From Firm-13 sp037143795 (lineage in GTDB: Bacteria > Bacillota > Clostridia > Saccharofermentanales > Saccharofermentanaceae), in assembly GCA_037143795.1 (NCBI GenBank), contig JBAWXZ010000001.1, positions 62,001-126,000 on the forward strand: 64,000 nt of DNA. Reading direction: 5' to 3'. Shown in pieces: positions 8,818-17,013 of this stretch. Within the stretch, counting starts at the first letter, position 1; each line of letters starts with the position of its first letter. The position numbers and the translations under genes are program-made. The notes beneath the pieces are model-generated. The model saw only the letters and a list, made by a program, of their open reading frames with translations. It did no database searches and was not told the DNA's origin.

Positions 8818-9560
8818 GCATGTGGGAAAAACCTCTTACAAGAGAAAATATTGACGAATTCTTTCGCCTTTTTGCGCCGCCGGCCTATAGATCCACTTAC
8901 AAAATCCTCCGTGATACAACCCGTACGGAAAATGCAATGACGGAAGCATTCCTTGAAGTCTATCACCAGCGTAATTCTGATGATGCCGGGGATCTTGTGT
9001 TTTTGTTCAGCGATATTCTACAGAGACGTGTTGAGACTTTAGCGTCCCATTATCCGATCACAGAGACAACGAATATTGCGAACCGCACTTTGGATGAATT
9101 TACGGAGAATGAAATTCTCTCAGAGATTCATCGTCGTCTGGATTCGACGCCTTATAGAATTCTGGAAATGTTCACATCATCGGCAAGCAAGTCAAATATG
9201 AGAGCTGATCCTATTCTTGGACAGATCCAAAAATCCGGCATCTCTTTGTTTTTGATTCTTCAGCTGGTCATTGTGGCGGTTATCATTTTTGCTATTACCT
9301 TCACCAGTGCCAGGACTGTTTTTGGAATTGACGATATTGTACCTCAGTCCCCCGGTAAGGTAGAATTCTCTATCGAAGACGTTCTTGTACCGGCGCTCGG
9401 TTTTCTACCGCTTTCAATTACAGGACATACTCAGCCTGTACCTGGTGTATCGACGGTTGCCGGGACACCTTCGTCAGAATCTTCCGGGCAAACCGCTTCC
9501 GATACGACGATTGCCGGTTCATCAGCAGATTCCACTGTCGCATCAGCGACACGCGGGTAA
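8814..9560 (+). CDS. Membrane-tethered protein with an ECF-sigma-region-2-like cytoplasmic domain
   Basis: The 248-residue product starts at ATG 8814, inside the stop of the previous gene, behind a purine-rich GGGAGGGGG. Residues about 10-78 read like region 2 of an ECF sigma factor: a FFRLFAPPAYRSTYKILRD helix, then TENAMTEAFLEVYHQR (compare the family's AEDAxQExFLxxY), then LFSDILQRRVETLA. A short helical stretch (about 98-120) sits where region 4 would be but shows no clear helix-turn-helix. One membrane helix (about 143-163) is followed by about 80 outer residues ending in a Ser/Thr/Ala-rich tail. I infer a regulatory or adaptor protein derived from a sigma factor; promoter recognition is doubtful. 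It could also be a coincidentally similar helical bundle. Confidence 0.6.
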   Translation: MSMWEKPLTRENIDEFFRLFAPPAYRSTYKILRDTTRTENAMTEAFLEVYHQRNSDDAGDLVFLFSDILQRRVETLASHYPITETTNIANRTLDEFTENEILSEIHRRLDSTPYRILEMFTSSASKSNMRADPILGQIQKSGISLFLILQLVIVAVIIFAITFTSARTVFGIDDIVPQSPGKVEFSIEDVLVPALGFLPLSITGHTQPVPGVSTVAGTPSSESSGQTASDTTIAGSSADSTVASATRG

Positions 9561-9604
9561 AAACAAGCAAATTGATTCATCAGAAATAATATGTCTGCAG
9601 GAAA

Positions 9605-11065
9605 TCAGAAAGCTTTTTCAGTGGAAATAATGTTGAGAGTGACTTCAAAAACGGCTCCTGATATATTGTCTTTGCGGTTTGAGGCAGTAACCGTTCCTTT
9701 GTGTTCTAAAATAATGGCTTTAACAAGCGCCAGACCGATCCCGTGCTTGCCGTCTTCCCCGTGGCTGAACCGGTCAAAAATTATCGGCAGCAAATCATCC
9801 GATATGCCTTTTCCGTCATCGGATATTGAAACAAGTACCTGATCCGGAGATTTCATCGTAACGGTAAGATCAACGCATGTTTTGGCATATCTCAGACCGT
9901 TTGAGACAATATTCTCGAAAGCACGGAAGAGATCATTTTCATTCCCGAATACATGAACATCATCTGCCGGAAAATGCAGAGAAATATTTTTCTGTGAAAG
10001 TAGTGCAGAACCGCGCATTTTTTCAACAACGGATTCCAGTAACTCCCGAAGGTCAAAAACATTCTTCTGAATTGACACCCTGCCTGCAGATGCAGTATCC
10101 ATTCGGGATATTGACAGGAGGTTTTCCACCATGCCGGTAAGCCGCTGTGATTCGGATATGATGACATCTGCAGCGCTGTCCTGGTCTTCAAAGACTTTAT
10201 AACGTATTCCTTCCGCATAACCCTGGATCGACATGAGCGGTGTCCTGAGCTCATGGGATGCATTCTGAAAAAACGTCTTCTGTTCCTTGTCCGTCGCGTC
10301 GAGTTTGTCGGCCATAACATTCATATCGGCAGCAAGAATATCCAGTTCCTTGTCAAAAAAACTGAAGTCCTGACGTTTGAAAATTCCTGAACCGATTTTG
10401 CTCGCGAAATCAGTGAGTTTGCGAATGGATCGGATAATGCTGTTTGAAACTGCAAGGGATACCAGAAGGGAAAGTCCGAGAGCCGCTAACAGAATGAAAA
10501 TAAGTATATCGTAAAGGCTCTCTGCAAATTGAAGGTACGGTGATGAGTCCAGGTACAAAAAAAGATATTGCGGTGTGTAGAGTGTTGTACTGAAATTACT
10601 TTCGTCAAATAAAAATGTGGAGACGTAATAGGAGGATTTGCCTATTTTAACGACACCGGCGTTGGTACCAAGGTTCTTTTTATCCGCTTTCAATTGCGAT
10701 GCCACACTCTTGGTAACGGCGAGTTCATTGGCGGTGCCTGAAAATGAGGGCAGGTCAATACTGTAATCCGAGTTGATCAAAGCAACTTTTACATCAGAAC
10801 TTCCGGACAGAGATTCAATGATCCGTTCTTTTATGAAGTTCGAGTTGTCTGTCTGTCCAGGGAGTGCAGGACGATCGTCGATTTTCTGTGCAGCCAGAAT
10901 CCGAGCTTTATCTTCTGTGATTTTGAGTTTGTCGTTCGAATCATTTTGAATATAGTTAGCAACGACAATAGTGAATGAAAAAATAATTACCGCAAAAGAA
11001 ACCAGAAACACTGCAAGAAAGGACAAGAATATATGCAGCCGTAAGCTAATTTTTCTTTTGATCAT
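9605..11065 (-). CDS. Sensor histidine kinase of a two-component system
   Basis: The 486-residue protein has a membrane helix at about residues 12-35, an extracytoplasmic domain (about 38-180), a second helix (about 185-207), a HAMP linker (about 208-260), a HisKA domain with ASHELRTPL (phospho-accepting His at 271) and an HATPase domain. The HATPase carries the N box NDLFRAFENIVSNGLRYA, the G1 box DDGKGISDD and a G2 box GKHGIGLALVK. All residues needed for autophosphorylation are present. It follows the response regulator gene by one base, so the two are co-transcribed from the promoter upstream of the regulator. The gene converges on 8814-9560 with only 44 bases between, and I see no terminator hairpin there. 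Confidence 0.93.
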   Translation of the reverse strand: MIKRKISLRLHIFLSFLAVFLVSFAVIIFSFTIVVANYIQNDSNDKLKITEDKARILAAQKIDDRPALPGQTDNSNFIKERIIESLSGSSDVKVALINSDYSIDLPSFSGTANELAVTKSVASQLKADKKNLGTNAGVVKIGKSSYYVSTFLFDESNFSTTLYTPQYLFLYLDSSPYLQFAESLYDILIFILLAALGLSLLVSLAVSNSIIRSIRKLTDFASKIGSGIFKRQDFSFFDKELDILAADMNVMADKLDATDKEQKTFFQNASHELRTPLMSIQGYAEGIRYKVFEDQDSAADVIISESQRLTGMVENLLSISRMDTASAGRVSIQKNVFDLRELLESVVEKMRGSALLSQKNISLHFPADDVHVFGNENDLFRAFENIVSNGLRYAKTCVDLTVTMKSPDQVLVSISDDGKGISDDLLPIIFDRFSHGEDGKHGIGLALVKAIILEHKGTVTASNRKDNISGAVFEVTLNIISTEKAF

Positions 11066-11066
11066 A

Positions 11067-11807
11067 TTATGACTCCAGAGATGAGGGGATATTATCCGCA
11101 GCCGGTTCGTTTTCTTCCTCGGAGAGCGACTTTAAACGGAATCCATACCCCCAGACTGTTTTTATAACGACATGTGACTTTGCCAGTTTTTTACGAAGAC
11201 GCTTTACCGTGTCATCAGCAACACGTGTCTCAACTTCAGTCTCATATCCCCAGATTCGATCAAGAAGTTCAGCACGTGATACTGCACGATCCTGGTTGAT
11301 TATCAGATATGTGAGAAGCGAAAACTCATTTGGCGTCAACTGAAGATCTTCCTCGCCGCAGGTTGCCGATTTTGTTCTTGTCATAATGGCAATATCTTCA
11401 AACCTGAGACTCTCATCAGAATGCTCGGACTTTTTACTGTCCGCCTCCGCTCTCCGGAAAATAGCTTTGACTTTCATAACAAGCTTTATAGGACTGAATG
11501 GTTTTGTGAAATAATCATCGCTTCCTAAAGACAGTCCCGCGATATAATCGGAATCGCTGTCTCTTGCCGTCAGCATGATAATCGGAACATCACTGATTTT
11601 TCGTAAATCACTGCAGATAAAGAATCCGTCCCGTCCGGGCATCATTACATCAAGAATGACAAGATCGGACGGATTGGTAGAAAAATAGCGAAGGAGGGAC
11701 TCACCGTCAGGAAAAGTAGTAACATCGTATCCTTCCCGCTCTAAAAATGTCTGCACCAGATTGCGGATATTGGATTCATCATCAGCAACATATATTGATT
11801 TATTCAT
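11067..11807 (-). CDS. OmpR/PhoB-family response regulator
   Basis: The 246-residue protein has a receiver domain with the acidic pocket D9/D10, the phosphorylation site Asp53 (ILDVMMPG), Thr80 and Lys102 (DDYFTKPF). It has a C-terminal winged-helix DNA-binding domain (about residues 133-230) with LTPNEFSLLTYL, ISRAELLDRIWGYE-like and VADDTVKRLRKKL motifs. It should be a phosphorylation-dependent transcription factor paired with the kinase encoded immediately downstream. The target is unknown; the divergent galE/LCP genes and the convergent sensor cassette are local candidates. ATG 11807 follows a good GGAGG. The last 15 residues form an acidic tail outside the domain. Confidence 0.94.
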   Translation of the reverse strand: MNKSIYVADDESNIRNLVQTFLEREGYDVTTFPDGESLLRYFSTNPSDLVILDVMMPGRDGFFICSDLRKISDVPIIMLTARDSDSDYIAGLSLGSDDYFTKPFSPIKLVMKVKAIFRRAEADSKKSEHSDESLRFEDIAIMTRTKSATCGEEDLQLTPNEFSLLTYLIINQDRAVSRAELLDRIWGYETEVETRVADDTVKRLRKKLAKSHVVIKTVWGYGFRLKSLSEEENEPAADNIPSSLES

Positions 11808-12165
11808 GGAATTCCTCCGTTAGCTCATTTGCCATGTGTATTTATCTCTTTACTATATGCTAAAATATCCAGCACTTGTTTTTGTGTGAAAAATGTGGGA
11901 AACCGGTATTTATTTTGTATTACAGGGCGAAACACAGAATAATAGAGTAAATTTATCAAACAAAACTACAAAATAGTTAATTACATCATTATTATACGTC
12001 ATTTCTTGAAAATACGGTAAAATCAGTTGTCATAATTAGCAGGCTCAAATACCCCGGAAATTTGCAGTCTGTTATTTATTTGCTTACTGGAGTATGATAT
12101 AGCTTGCTGAAAAGAACGCAATTATAACATTAGAATATATTACATCGATTTGGAGGACTCCAATT
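11808..12165. other. AT-rich divergent intergenic region
   Basis: This 358-base gap lies between the divergently transcribed response regulator (-) and galE (+). It is strongly AT-rich. The only promoter I can propose is the minus-strand one at 11862-11890. For galE I see TATGAT- and TATAAC-like -10 hexamers between 12085 and 12140, but none has a convincing -35 at 16-18 bases. No small ORF with a ribosome site, terminator or known riboswitch pattern was seen. Confidence 0.6.
11862..11890 (-). promoter_or_regulatory. Probable sigma-A promoter of the two-component operon
   Basis: On the minus strand TTCACA, a 17-base spacer and TATTTT lie about 55-85 bases before the response regulator start. 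The -35 matches the consensus at five of six positions and the -10 at four of six. Confidence 0.45.
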
Positions 12166-13182
12166 ATGCACGAGATTCTTGTAACCGGCGGAGCTGGCTA
12201 TATAGGTAGTCATACTTGTATTTCATTAATAAAAGCAGGATATTCCGTAATTATTGCAGACGATTTATCAAACAGCAGGTTTGAAGTTATATCCAGAATC
12301 CAGGAAATATCCGGGCAAAAAGTTATATTCTATCCATATGATGTTTCTGATGAGCTTGAGCTTGAGAAAATATTCCAAAGGCATTCGATAGAGTGCGTTA
12401 TTCATTTTGCGGGAAAGAAAGCGGTAGGCGAATCTGTTCGCATTCCACTGGACTATTACCGCACAAATTTGAATACTACAATATCCCTGTGCCGTGTAAT
12501 GCAAAGGCATAACATTAAAAACATTGTATTCAGTTCGTCTGCTACTGTATACGGCACTTCAGATAAAGTTCCATTCACAGAAGATTCTCCCCTTGGGGTA
12601 TGCACCAATCCATATGGTTGGACCAAGTGGATGAATGAGCAGATTCTTCGTGACCTGTGGGCATCAGATCCTGCGTGGTCCATACAGCTTCTCCGCTATT
12701 TCAATCCGGTCGGCGCACATACTTCCGGACGGATCGGAGAAGACCCCAGGGGCCTCCCGAATAATCTTATGCCTTATATTACACAGGTTGCGGTTGGTAA
12801 ACTTAACAAACTCAGTATTCATGGCGACGATTATCCGACTCCTGACGGTACAGGAGTCAGGGATTATATTCATGTGATGGATCTTGCAGACGGACATGTT
12901 GCTTCGGTTAGAAAGTGTGTTTCCGATACCGGTGTTCAGGTTTACAACCTTGGCACAGGCAAAGGATACTCGGTTCTTGAAGTATTGCATGCATTTGAAA
13001 AGATTGTCGGCCATTCTTTGCCATTTGAGATTGGACCAAGACGTGACGGAGACATTGCTGTCTGTTATGCAGGGACAGAAAAAGCAGAAAATGAACTGGG
13101 CTGGAAAGCAACTCGTGATTTGAATGAAATGTGTAAAGATGCCTGGAGATGGCAAAGTGAGAATCCAAACGGATATGAGTAG
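12166..13182 (+). CDS. galE: UDP-glucose 4-epimerase
   Basis: The 338-residue protein interconverts UDP-glucose and UDP-galactose using bound NAD and supplies galactose donors for envelope glycans and the Leloir pathway. It has the Rossmann motif TGGAGYIGSH at the N-terminus, the SSSATVYG segment holding the catalytic serine, and the catalytic pair Tyr150/Lys154 in NPYGWTK, matching the positions in the E. coli enzyme. Length is typical. The start ATG 12166 follows GGAGG with a nine-base spacing. The next gene, an LCP glycan ligase, lies about 50-70 bases downstream and is probably co-transcribed, which fits a role in wall-linked polymer synthesis. Confidence 0.96.
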   Translation: MHEILVTGGAGYIGSHTCISLIKAGYSVIIADDLSNSRFEVISRIQEISGQKVIFYPYDVSDELELEKIFQRHSIECVIHFAGKKAVGESVRIPLDYYRTNLNTTISLCRVMQRHNIKNIVFSSSATVYGTSDKVPFTEDSPLGVCTNPYGWTKWMNEQILRDLWASDPAWSIQLLRYFNPVGAHTSGRIGEDPRGLPNNLMPYITQVAVGKLNKLSIHGDDYPTPDGTGVRDYIHVMDLADGHVASVRKCVSDTGVQVYNLGTGKGYSVLEVLHAFEKIVGHSLPFEIGPRRDGDIAVCYAGTEKAENELGWKATRDLNEMCKDAWRWQSENPNGYE

Positions 13183-13212
13183 AAGTATCCAGCTAAATGC
13201 AGGAAGGAGGCT

Positions 13213-13243
13213 TGTTCATTCATTGAGTTTTCAATGATGAACA
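13213..13243 (+). promoter_or_regulatory. RNA hairpin between the Shine-Dalgarno and the start of the LCP gene
   Basis: TGTTCAT(T)CATTGA at 13213-13226 is complementary to TCAATGATGAACA at 13231-13243: thirteen base pairs with one bulged T and a GTTT loop. The GGAAGGAGG at 13202-13210 abuts the 5' side. The stem contains the ATG codons at 13234 and 13237. With the hairpin folded, the SD lies about ten bases from the ATG at 13252. Confidence 0.6.
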
Positions 13244-13251
13244 GAATCGTT

Positions 13252-14727
13252 ATGAAGCAGCACAAACCAGATGTCAGACAACCTAATTTAAATTCATTGG
13301 GACAGGCTCCGCAAAGATCAGCAGAAAATAATCAGCGGATGCCGCAAAGGGCAGCCGTAAATAATCAGGGGATGCCGCAAAGGGCAGCCGTAAATAATCA
13401 GGGAATGCCGCAGAAAAGCAGACCGCAGAACTCTTCATCCCGAGGCAATCCGGTACATTCCCGGCCCCGGAATTCTTCATCCCGAGGCAATCCGGTACGT
13501 TCCCGGCCACAGAATTCTTCAGGGAATCCTAATACGACAATGCGTCCGGACCCGAATTCCAGAAATGGAAAGCGTTCCAAAAAAATCACCGGCAAGCAAA
13601 TTGTTATGCGCATATTAATTGGACTTCTTGTATTTGTCATACTTGCAGGTATCGGCATATTTTTATACAAAGATCATTTAGAAAATCAAATCACAATAAT
13701 CCCCAAAAATATGAACCCGTCAATGGTAAATGAAGACGGATCCATTGTTTCCCTGTCCGATGTGGCTACGGAAACGACCACAATGTCGATGCCGGCTGTA
13801 AAAGGAGTTCACAATATTCTTCTTATTGGAATTGACAGCCGATCCTCTACTTATACGAAAGACGGAACCGGTAATCTGGCGGACATAATTATGATTCTTA
13901 CAGTCAATGAAAACGATAATACTATTAAACTGACTTCTATCCAGCGGGATTCATATGCATATTTTCCGGGGTATAAGAATCCGCAGAAGATCAATGCTGC
14001 CATGACTTATGGAGGGCCTCCCCTCCTGATGCATGTTATTGAAAACCACCTTCGTGTTAATCTGGAGCAGTATGCTTTTGTTGACATGAATCATATGGAA
14101 AAAGTGGTTGATGCCGTCGGAGGTGTGGTTGTCAACGTAACCGAAGCGGAAAGATCCTCTCAATACGGATTAAACGATCTTGTTAAGGAACAAAATACTG
14201 TATTCGGATCTCCTGCCGATTCACATATGCTGACGAAGACCGGAGATGTATTGCTGGACGGCAGACAGGCAGTTGCATATGCACGTATTCGCCATGTTGG
14301 AAACGGTGACTATGAGCGATCCCAAAGACAGGTAGAAGTACTGCAGAGTCTTATGAACCGGTTTATGGACCTGGATGTTCTCAGTAAAGCAAATGCGCTT
14401 GATAAAATTCTTTCATTGGTATCTACGAATATAACGAAAAGTGAACTGGAAGGATATGTACTTACGTACCTGCCCAAGATCAAATCAGCAAAGTTTCAGT
14501 ATTTGCAGATTCCTGCCGCAGGTTATTCCAATGAAGGCACATATTCGGACTTCCGTTCAGGAGAGTGGAGTATAAGGCCCAATTGGAATGGCTTGGTACC
14601 ATTGGTTCAGGAATACATGTATGGTACGACTTTCCCGTTTGATCCCGTTCCTGTTATTCCGAAAGCACCTACCGATATCCCTTCACCGGCAGCGTCGAAA
14701 GACGATACGCAGACCGGCGGAAATTAA
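13252..14727 (+). CDS. LytR-CpsA-Psr (LCP) family glycan phosphotransferase with repeat-rich N-terminus
   Basis: Members of this family attach teichoic acids or capsular polymers from undecaprenyl carriers to peptidoglycan. The protein has a cytoplasmic N-terminal region of about 110 residues, rich in Gln, Asn, Arg, Pro and Ser and built from tandem repeats, one membrane helix (about residues 118-140), and an outer LCP domain. The LCP domain shows GIDSRSS, SIQRDSYAYFPGY, YARIRH and YERSQRQ, which carry the Asp and Arg residues that bind the pyrophosphate. I chose ATG 13252 because the strong SD is 23 bases from ATG 13234 while a hairpin over 13213-13243 would bring it within ten bases of 13252; ATG 13234 or 13237 remains possible and would add six or five residues. 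The C-terminal tail is Pro/Asp-rich. Confidence 0.85.
   Translation: MKQHKPDVRQPNLNSLGQAPQRSAENNQRMPQRAAVNNQGMPQRAAVNNQGMPQKSRPQNSSSRGNPVHSRPRNSSSRGNPVRSRPQNSSGNPNTTMRPDPNSRNGKRSKKITGKQIVMRILIGLLVFVILAGIGIFLYKDHLENQITIIPKNMNPSMVNEDGSIVSLSDVATETTTMSMPAVKGVHNILLIGIDSRSSTYTKDGTGNLADIIMILTVNENDNTIKLTSIQRDSYAYFPGYKNPQKINAAMTYGGPPLLMHVIENHLRVNLEQYAFVDMNHMEKVVDAVGGVVVNVTEAERSSQYGLNDLVKEQNTVFGSPADSHMLTKTGDVLLDGRQAVAYARIRHVGNGDYERSQRQVEVLQSLMNRFMDLDVLSKANALDKILSLVSTNITKSELEGYVLTYLPKIKSAKFQYLQIPAAGYSNEGTYSDFRSGEWSIRPNWNGLVPLVQEYMYGTTFPFDPVPVIPKAPTDIPSPAASKDDTQTGGN
13339..13530 (+). repeat. In-frame tandem repeats in the LCP gene (33-base and 42-base units)
   Basis: A 33-base unit starting ATGCCGCAAAGGGCAGCC occurs at 13339-13371 and 13372-13404 with a third truncated start at 13405. 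A 42-base unit occurs at 13429-13470 and 13471-13512 with a partial third copy at 13513. Both unit lengths are multiples of three, so copy-number change would alter the length of the cytoplasmic tail without a frameshift. Confidence 0.9.
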
Positions 14728-14788
14728 CTGCAGAAGCTGAATTTGTTTTTATTTATATTATATTTCGACTTTCATTCTGCTGCATGTC

Positions 14789-14817
14789 TTGACATGTGCA
14801 AAAAAAAGCCCTATATT
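14789..14817 (+). promoter_or_regulatory. Sigma-A promoter of groESL
   Basis: TTGACA, a 17-base spacer and TATATT form a near-consensus vegetative promoter. The predicted start of transcription is at about 14824, exactly at the left end of the extended CIRCE palindrome. Confidence 0.9.
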
Positions 14818-14828
14818 AGTGATTGCCT

Positions 14829-14855
14829 TTAGCACTCTATCACGAAGAGTGCTAA
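14829..14855 (+). promoter_or_regulatory. CIRCE operator (HrcA binding site)
   Basis: TTAGCACTC, nine bases, GAGTGCTAA is a perfect match to the CIRCE consensus. The palindrome extends to 14 perfect base pairs (TGCCTTTAGCACTC at 14824-14837 and its complement at 14847-14860). HrcA bound here represses groESL until heat shock; the site lies in the 5' untranslated region. Confidence 0.97.
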
Positions 14856-14891
14856 AGGCAAATGAATAGATATGATAAAGGGAGGTTCTAT

Positions 14892-15176
14892 ATGATGATC
14901 AAACCACTTAGCGACAGAGTCGTAATCAAAATGCTGGAAGCCGTTGAAACAACAAAGAGCGGCATTGTACTTCCTGGTACTGCAAAAGAAAAACCACAGG
15001 TTGCAGAGATTGTTGCAGTAGGTCCTGGCGGTCTTGTTGACGGAAAAGAAGTAACGATGCAGGTTTGTGTCGGCGACAAAGTCTTAATCAGCAAATATGC
15101 CGGAACAGAAGTAAAGATCGACAATGTAGAATACACAATTCTTCGACAGAGCGACATTTTGGCAATCGTTGATTAA
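14892..15176 (+). CDS. groES: Co-chaperonin GroES
   Basis: The 94-residue protein forms the heptameric lid of the GroEL chamber. It reads MIKPLSDRVVIKML near the N-terminus, has the mobile loop ETTKSGIVLPGTAKEKPQ, and ends in the conserved YTILRQSDILAIVD. Two adjacent ATG codons (14892 and 14895) follow GGGAGG at 14880-14885; 14892 is used here, 14895 is equally possible. It lies directly after the CIRCE operator and is followed by groEL after 53 bases in the same operon. Confidence 0.97.
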   Translation: MMIKPLSDRVVIKMLEAVETTKSGIVLPGTAKEKPQVAEIVAVGPGGLVDGKEVTMQVCVGDKVLISKYAGTEVKIDNVEYTILRQSDILAIVD

Positions 15177-15229
15177 TTTGTACTTTTTTCAAAATTAACT
15201 TAAAACAGATTATATGGAGGTACATTCAA

Positions 15230-16846
15230 ATGGCAAAGGAATTAAAGCATTCCGAAGACGCTCGCCGTGCCCTTGAAATCGGCGTAAATAAAGTTGCGGA
15301 TACAGTTAAGATTACACTCGGACCTAAAGGCAGAAATGTAGTTCTTGACAAAAAATACGGTGCTCCCCTGATAACCAATGACGGAGTAACCATTGCAAAA
15401 GAAATTGAGCTGGAAGACCGTTTTGAAAATGCCGGTGCCCAGCTTGTAAGGGAAGTTGCATCAAAGACTAATGATGTTGCCGGAGACGGAACAACAACAG
15501 CAACGCTTCTGGCTCAGGCTATTATCCGTGAAGGTATGAAGAATCTTGCAGCCGGTGCTAACCCGATGATTCTTCGTAAAGGCATCAATTTAGCTGTTGA
15601 TGCAGCCCTTGAAGGAATTGCCCGCGAAGCAAAGCCTGTTAACGGTTCCAAAGATATAGCCCGTGTCGCCGCTATTTCAGCTGGTGATGATTATGTAGGA
15701 CAGCTCATTTCCAAAGCAATGGAGATGGTAACATCTGACGGTGTTATCACTGTTGAAGAATCCAAAACCATGGGTACCGAACTTGAGGTTGTTGAAGGCA
15801 TGCAGTTTGACCGCGGTTACATTTCTTCCTATATGTGCACGGATATGGACAAGATGGAAGCCATCCTGGATGATCCTTACATTCTGATCACGGATAAGAA
15901 GATCAATAATATTCAGGATATCCTTCCCCTTCTTGAAAAAGTAGTTCAGCAGGGTAAGAAGCTTTTGATAATTGCAGAAGACATCGAGGGAGAAGCACTT
16001 GCAACTCTTATCGTGAATAAACTGCGCGGTACATTTACCTGCGTCGGTGTTAAGGCTCCTGGATTTGGCGACCGCAGAAAATCCATGCTGCAGGATATCG
16101 CAGTTCTTACAGGCGGACAGGTTATCACAGAGGATCTTGGCCTGGAATTGAAGGAAGCAACCCTTGAGCAGCTCGGACGTGCCCATCAGGTTAAAGTACA
16201 GAAAGAAGTTACTATTATTGTTGACGGTGCCGGAGATGAGACTGAGATTAAGTCCAGAGTCTCCCAGATCCGTACACAGATTGAAGAAACAACTTCAGAA
16301 TTTGACAAAGAGAAGCTTCAGGAGCGTCTTGCAAAGCTTTCCGGCGGAGTTGCAGTCATCAAAGTCGGTGCTGCTACAGAAACGGAAATGAAAGAGAAGA
16401 AGCTTCGCATTGAGGATGCCCTTGCAGCCACACGCGCTGCTGTTGAAGAAGGTATAGTCCCGGGCGGCGGAACAGCTTATATCAATGCGCTTTCCGATGT
16501 TGTTGCTCTGATTCCCAATTATTCAGGTGATGTTCTTACCGGTATCCGTATAGTTGCCAAGGCACTCGAAGAGCCGGTACGCCAGATCGCAACGAATGCG
16601 GGACTTGACGGCAGTGTCATTTGTGAGAACGTCAAAAAAGGACCTATAGGTTATGGATTTGACGTATTGAGTGAGACCTACGTGGATATGGTTGAAGCCG
16701 GTATCGTTGATCCTGCAAAAGTAACCCGTTCAGCACTTCAGAATGCTGCATCCATTTCAGCTATCCTGCTTACAACCGAAGCAGTTGTCTGTGATATCCC
16801 CCAGCCTGAACCTCCGATGCAGAATCAGGGCGGCGGCATGTATTAA
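15230..16846 (+). CDS. groEL: Chaperonin GroEL
   Basis: The 538-residue ATP-dependent chaperonin folds a broad set of cytosolic proteins with GroES. It contains KITLGPKGRNVVLDKKYG, the ATP-binding DGVT and GDGTTTAT segments, the KAPGFGDRRK apical-domain motif, VEEGIVPGGGTA and a Gly/Met tail ending GGGMY. Length and all motifs are typical. The start ATG 15230 follows TGGAGG. It shares the groES promoter and CIRCE site and is closed by the terminator at 16865-16901. Confidence 0.98.
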   Translation: MAKELKHSEDARRALEIGVNKVADTVKITLGPKGRNVVLDKKYGAPLITNDGVTIAKEIELEDRFENAGAQLVREVASKTNDVAGDGTTTATLLAQAIIREGMKNLAAGANPMILRKGINLAVDAALEGIAREAKPVNGSKDIARVAAISAGDDYVGQLISKAMEMVTSDGVITVEESKTMGTELEVVEGMQFDRGYISSYMCTDMDKMEAILDDPYILITDKKINNIQDILPLLEKVVQQGKKLLIIAEDIEGEALATLIVNKLRGTFTCVGVKAPGFGDRRKSMLQDIAVLTGGQVITEDLGLELKEATLEQLGRAHQVKVQKEVTIIVDGAGDETEIKSRVSQIRTQIEETTSEFDKEKLQERLAKLSGGVAVIKVGAATETEMKEKKLRIEDALAATRAAVEEGIVPGGGTAYINALSDVVALIPNYSGDVLTGIRIVAKALEEPVRQIATNAGLDGSVICENVKKGPIGYGFDVLSETYVDMVEAGIVDPAKVTRSALQNAASISAILLTTEAVVCDIPQPEPPMQNQGGGMY

Positions 16847-16864
16847 TTCAAAACTTTATTAATT

Positions 16865-16901
16865 AAAAGGGACTCTGTTTAATCGACAGAGTCCCTTTTT
16901 T
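16865..16901 (+). terminator. Rho-independent terminator of groESL
   Basis: The stem AAAAGGGACTCTGT pairs with ACAGAGTCCCTTTT and ends in a T run, about 20 bases after the groEL stop. The loop is short (about TTAATCG). Confidence 0.93.
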
Positions 16902-17013
16902 ATTGTAAAACAGGAGTAAATAGTTGCAGATTTTTTTAAATGTCTTTCCTATTCAATCAAAAATACGATATGATTAGAAAAACACAAGTGAAACAACGGG
17001 AGATTAATATTAT

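Noticed and set aside
12664..13155. A 163-codon minus-strand open frame opposite galE
   Set aside because: It lies wholly inside a clear galE, has no motif and no ribosome site.
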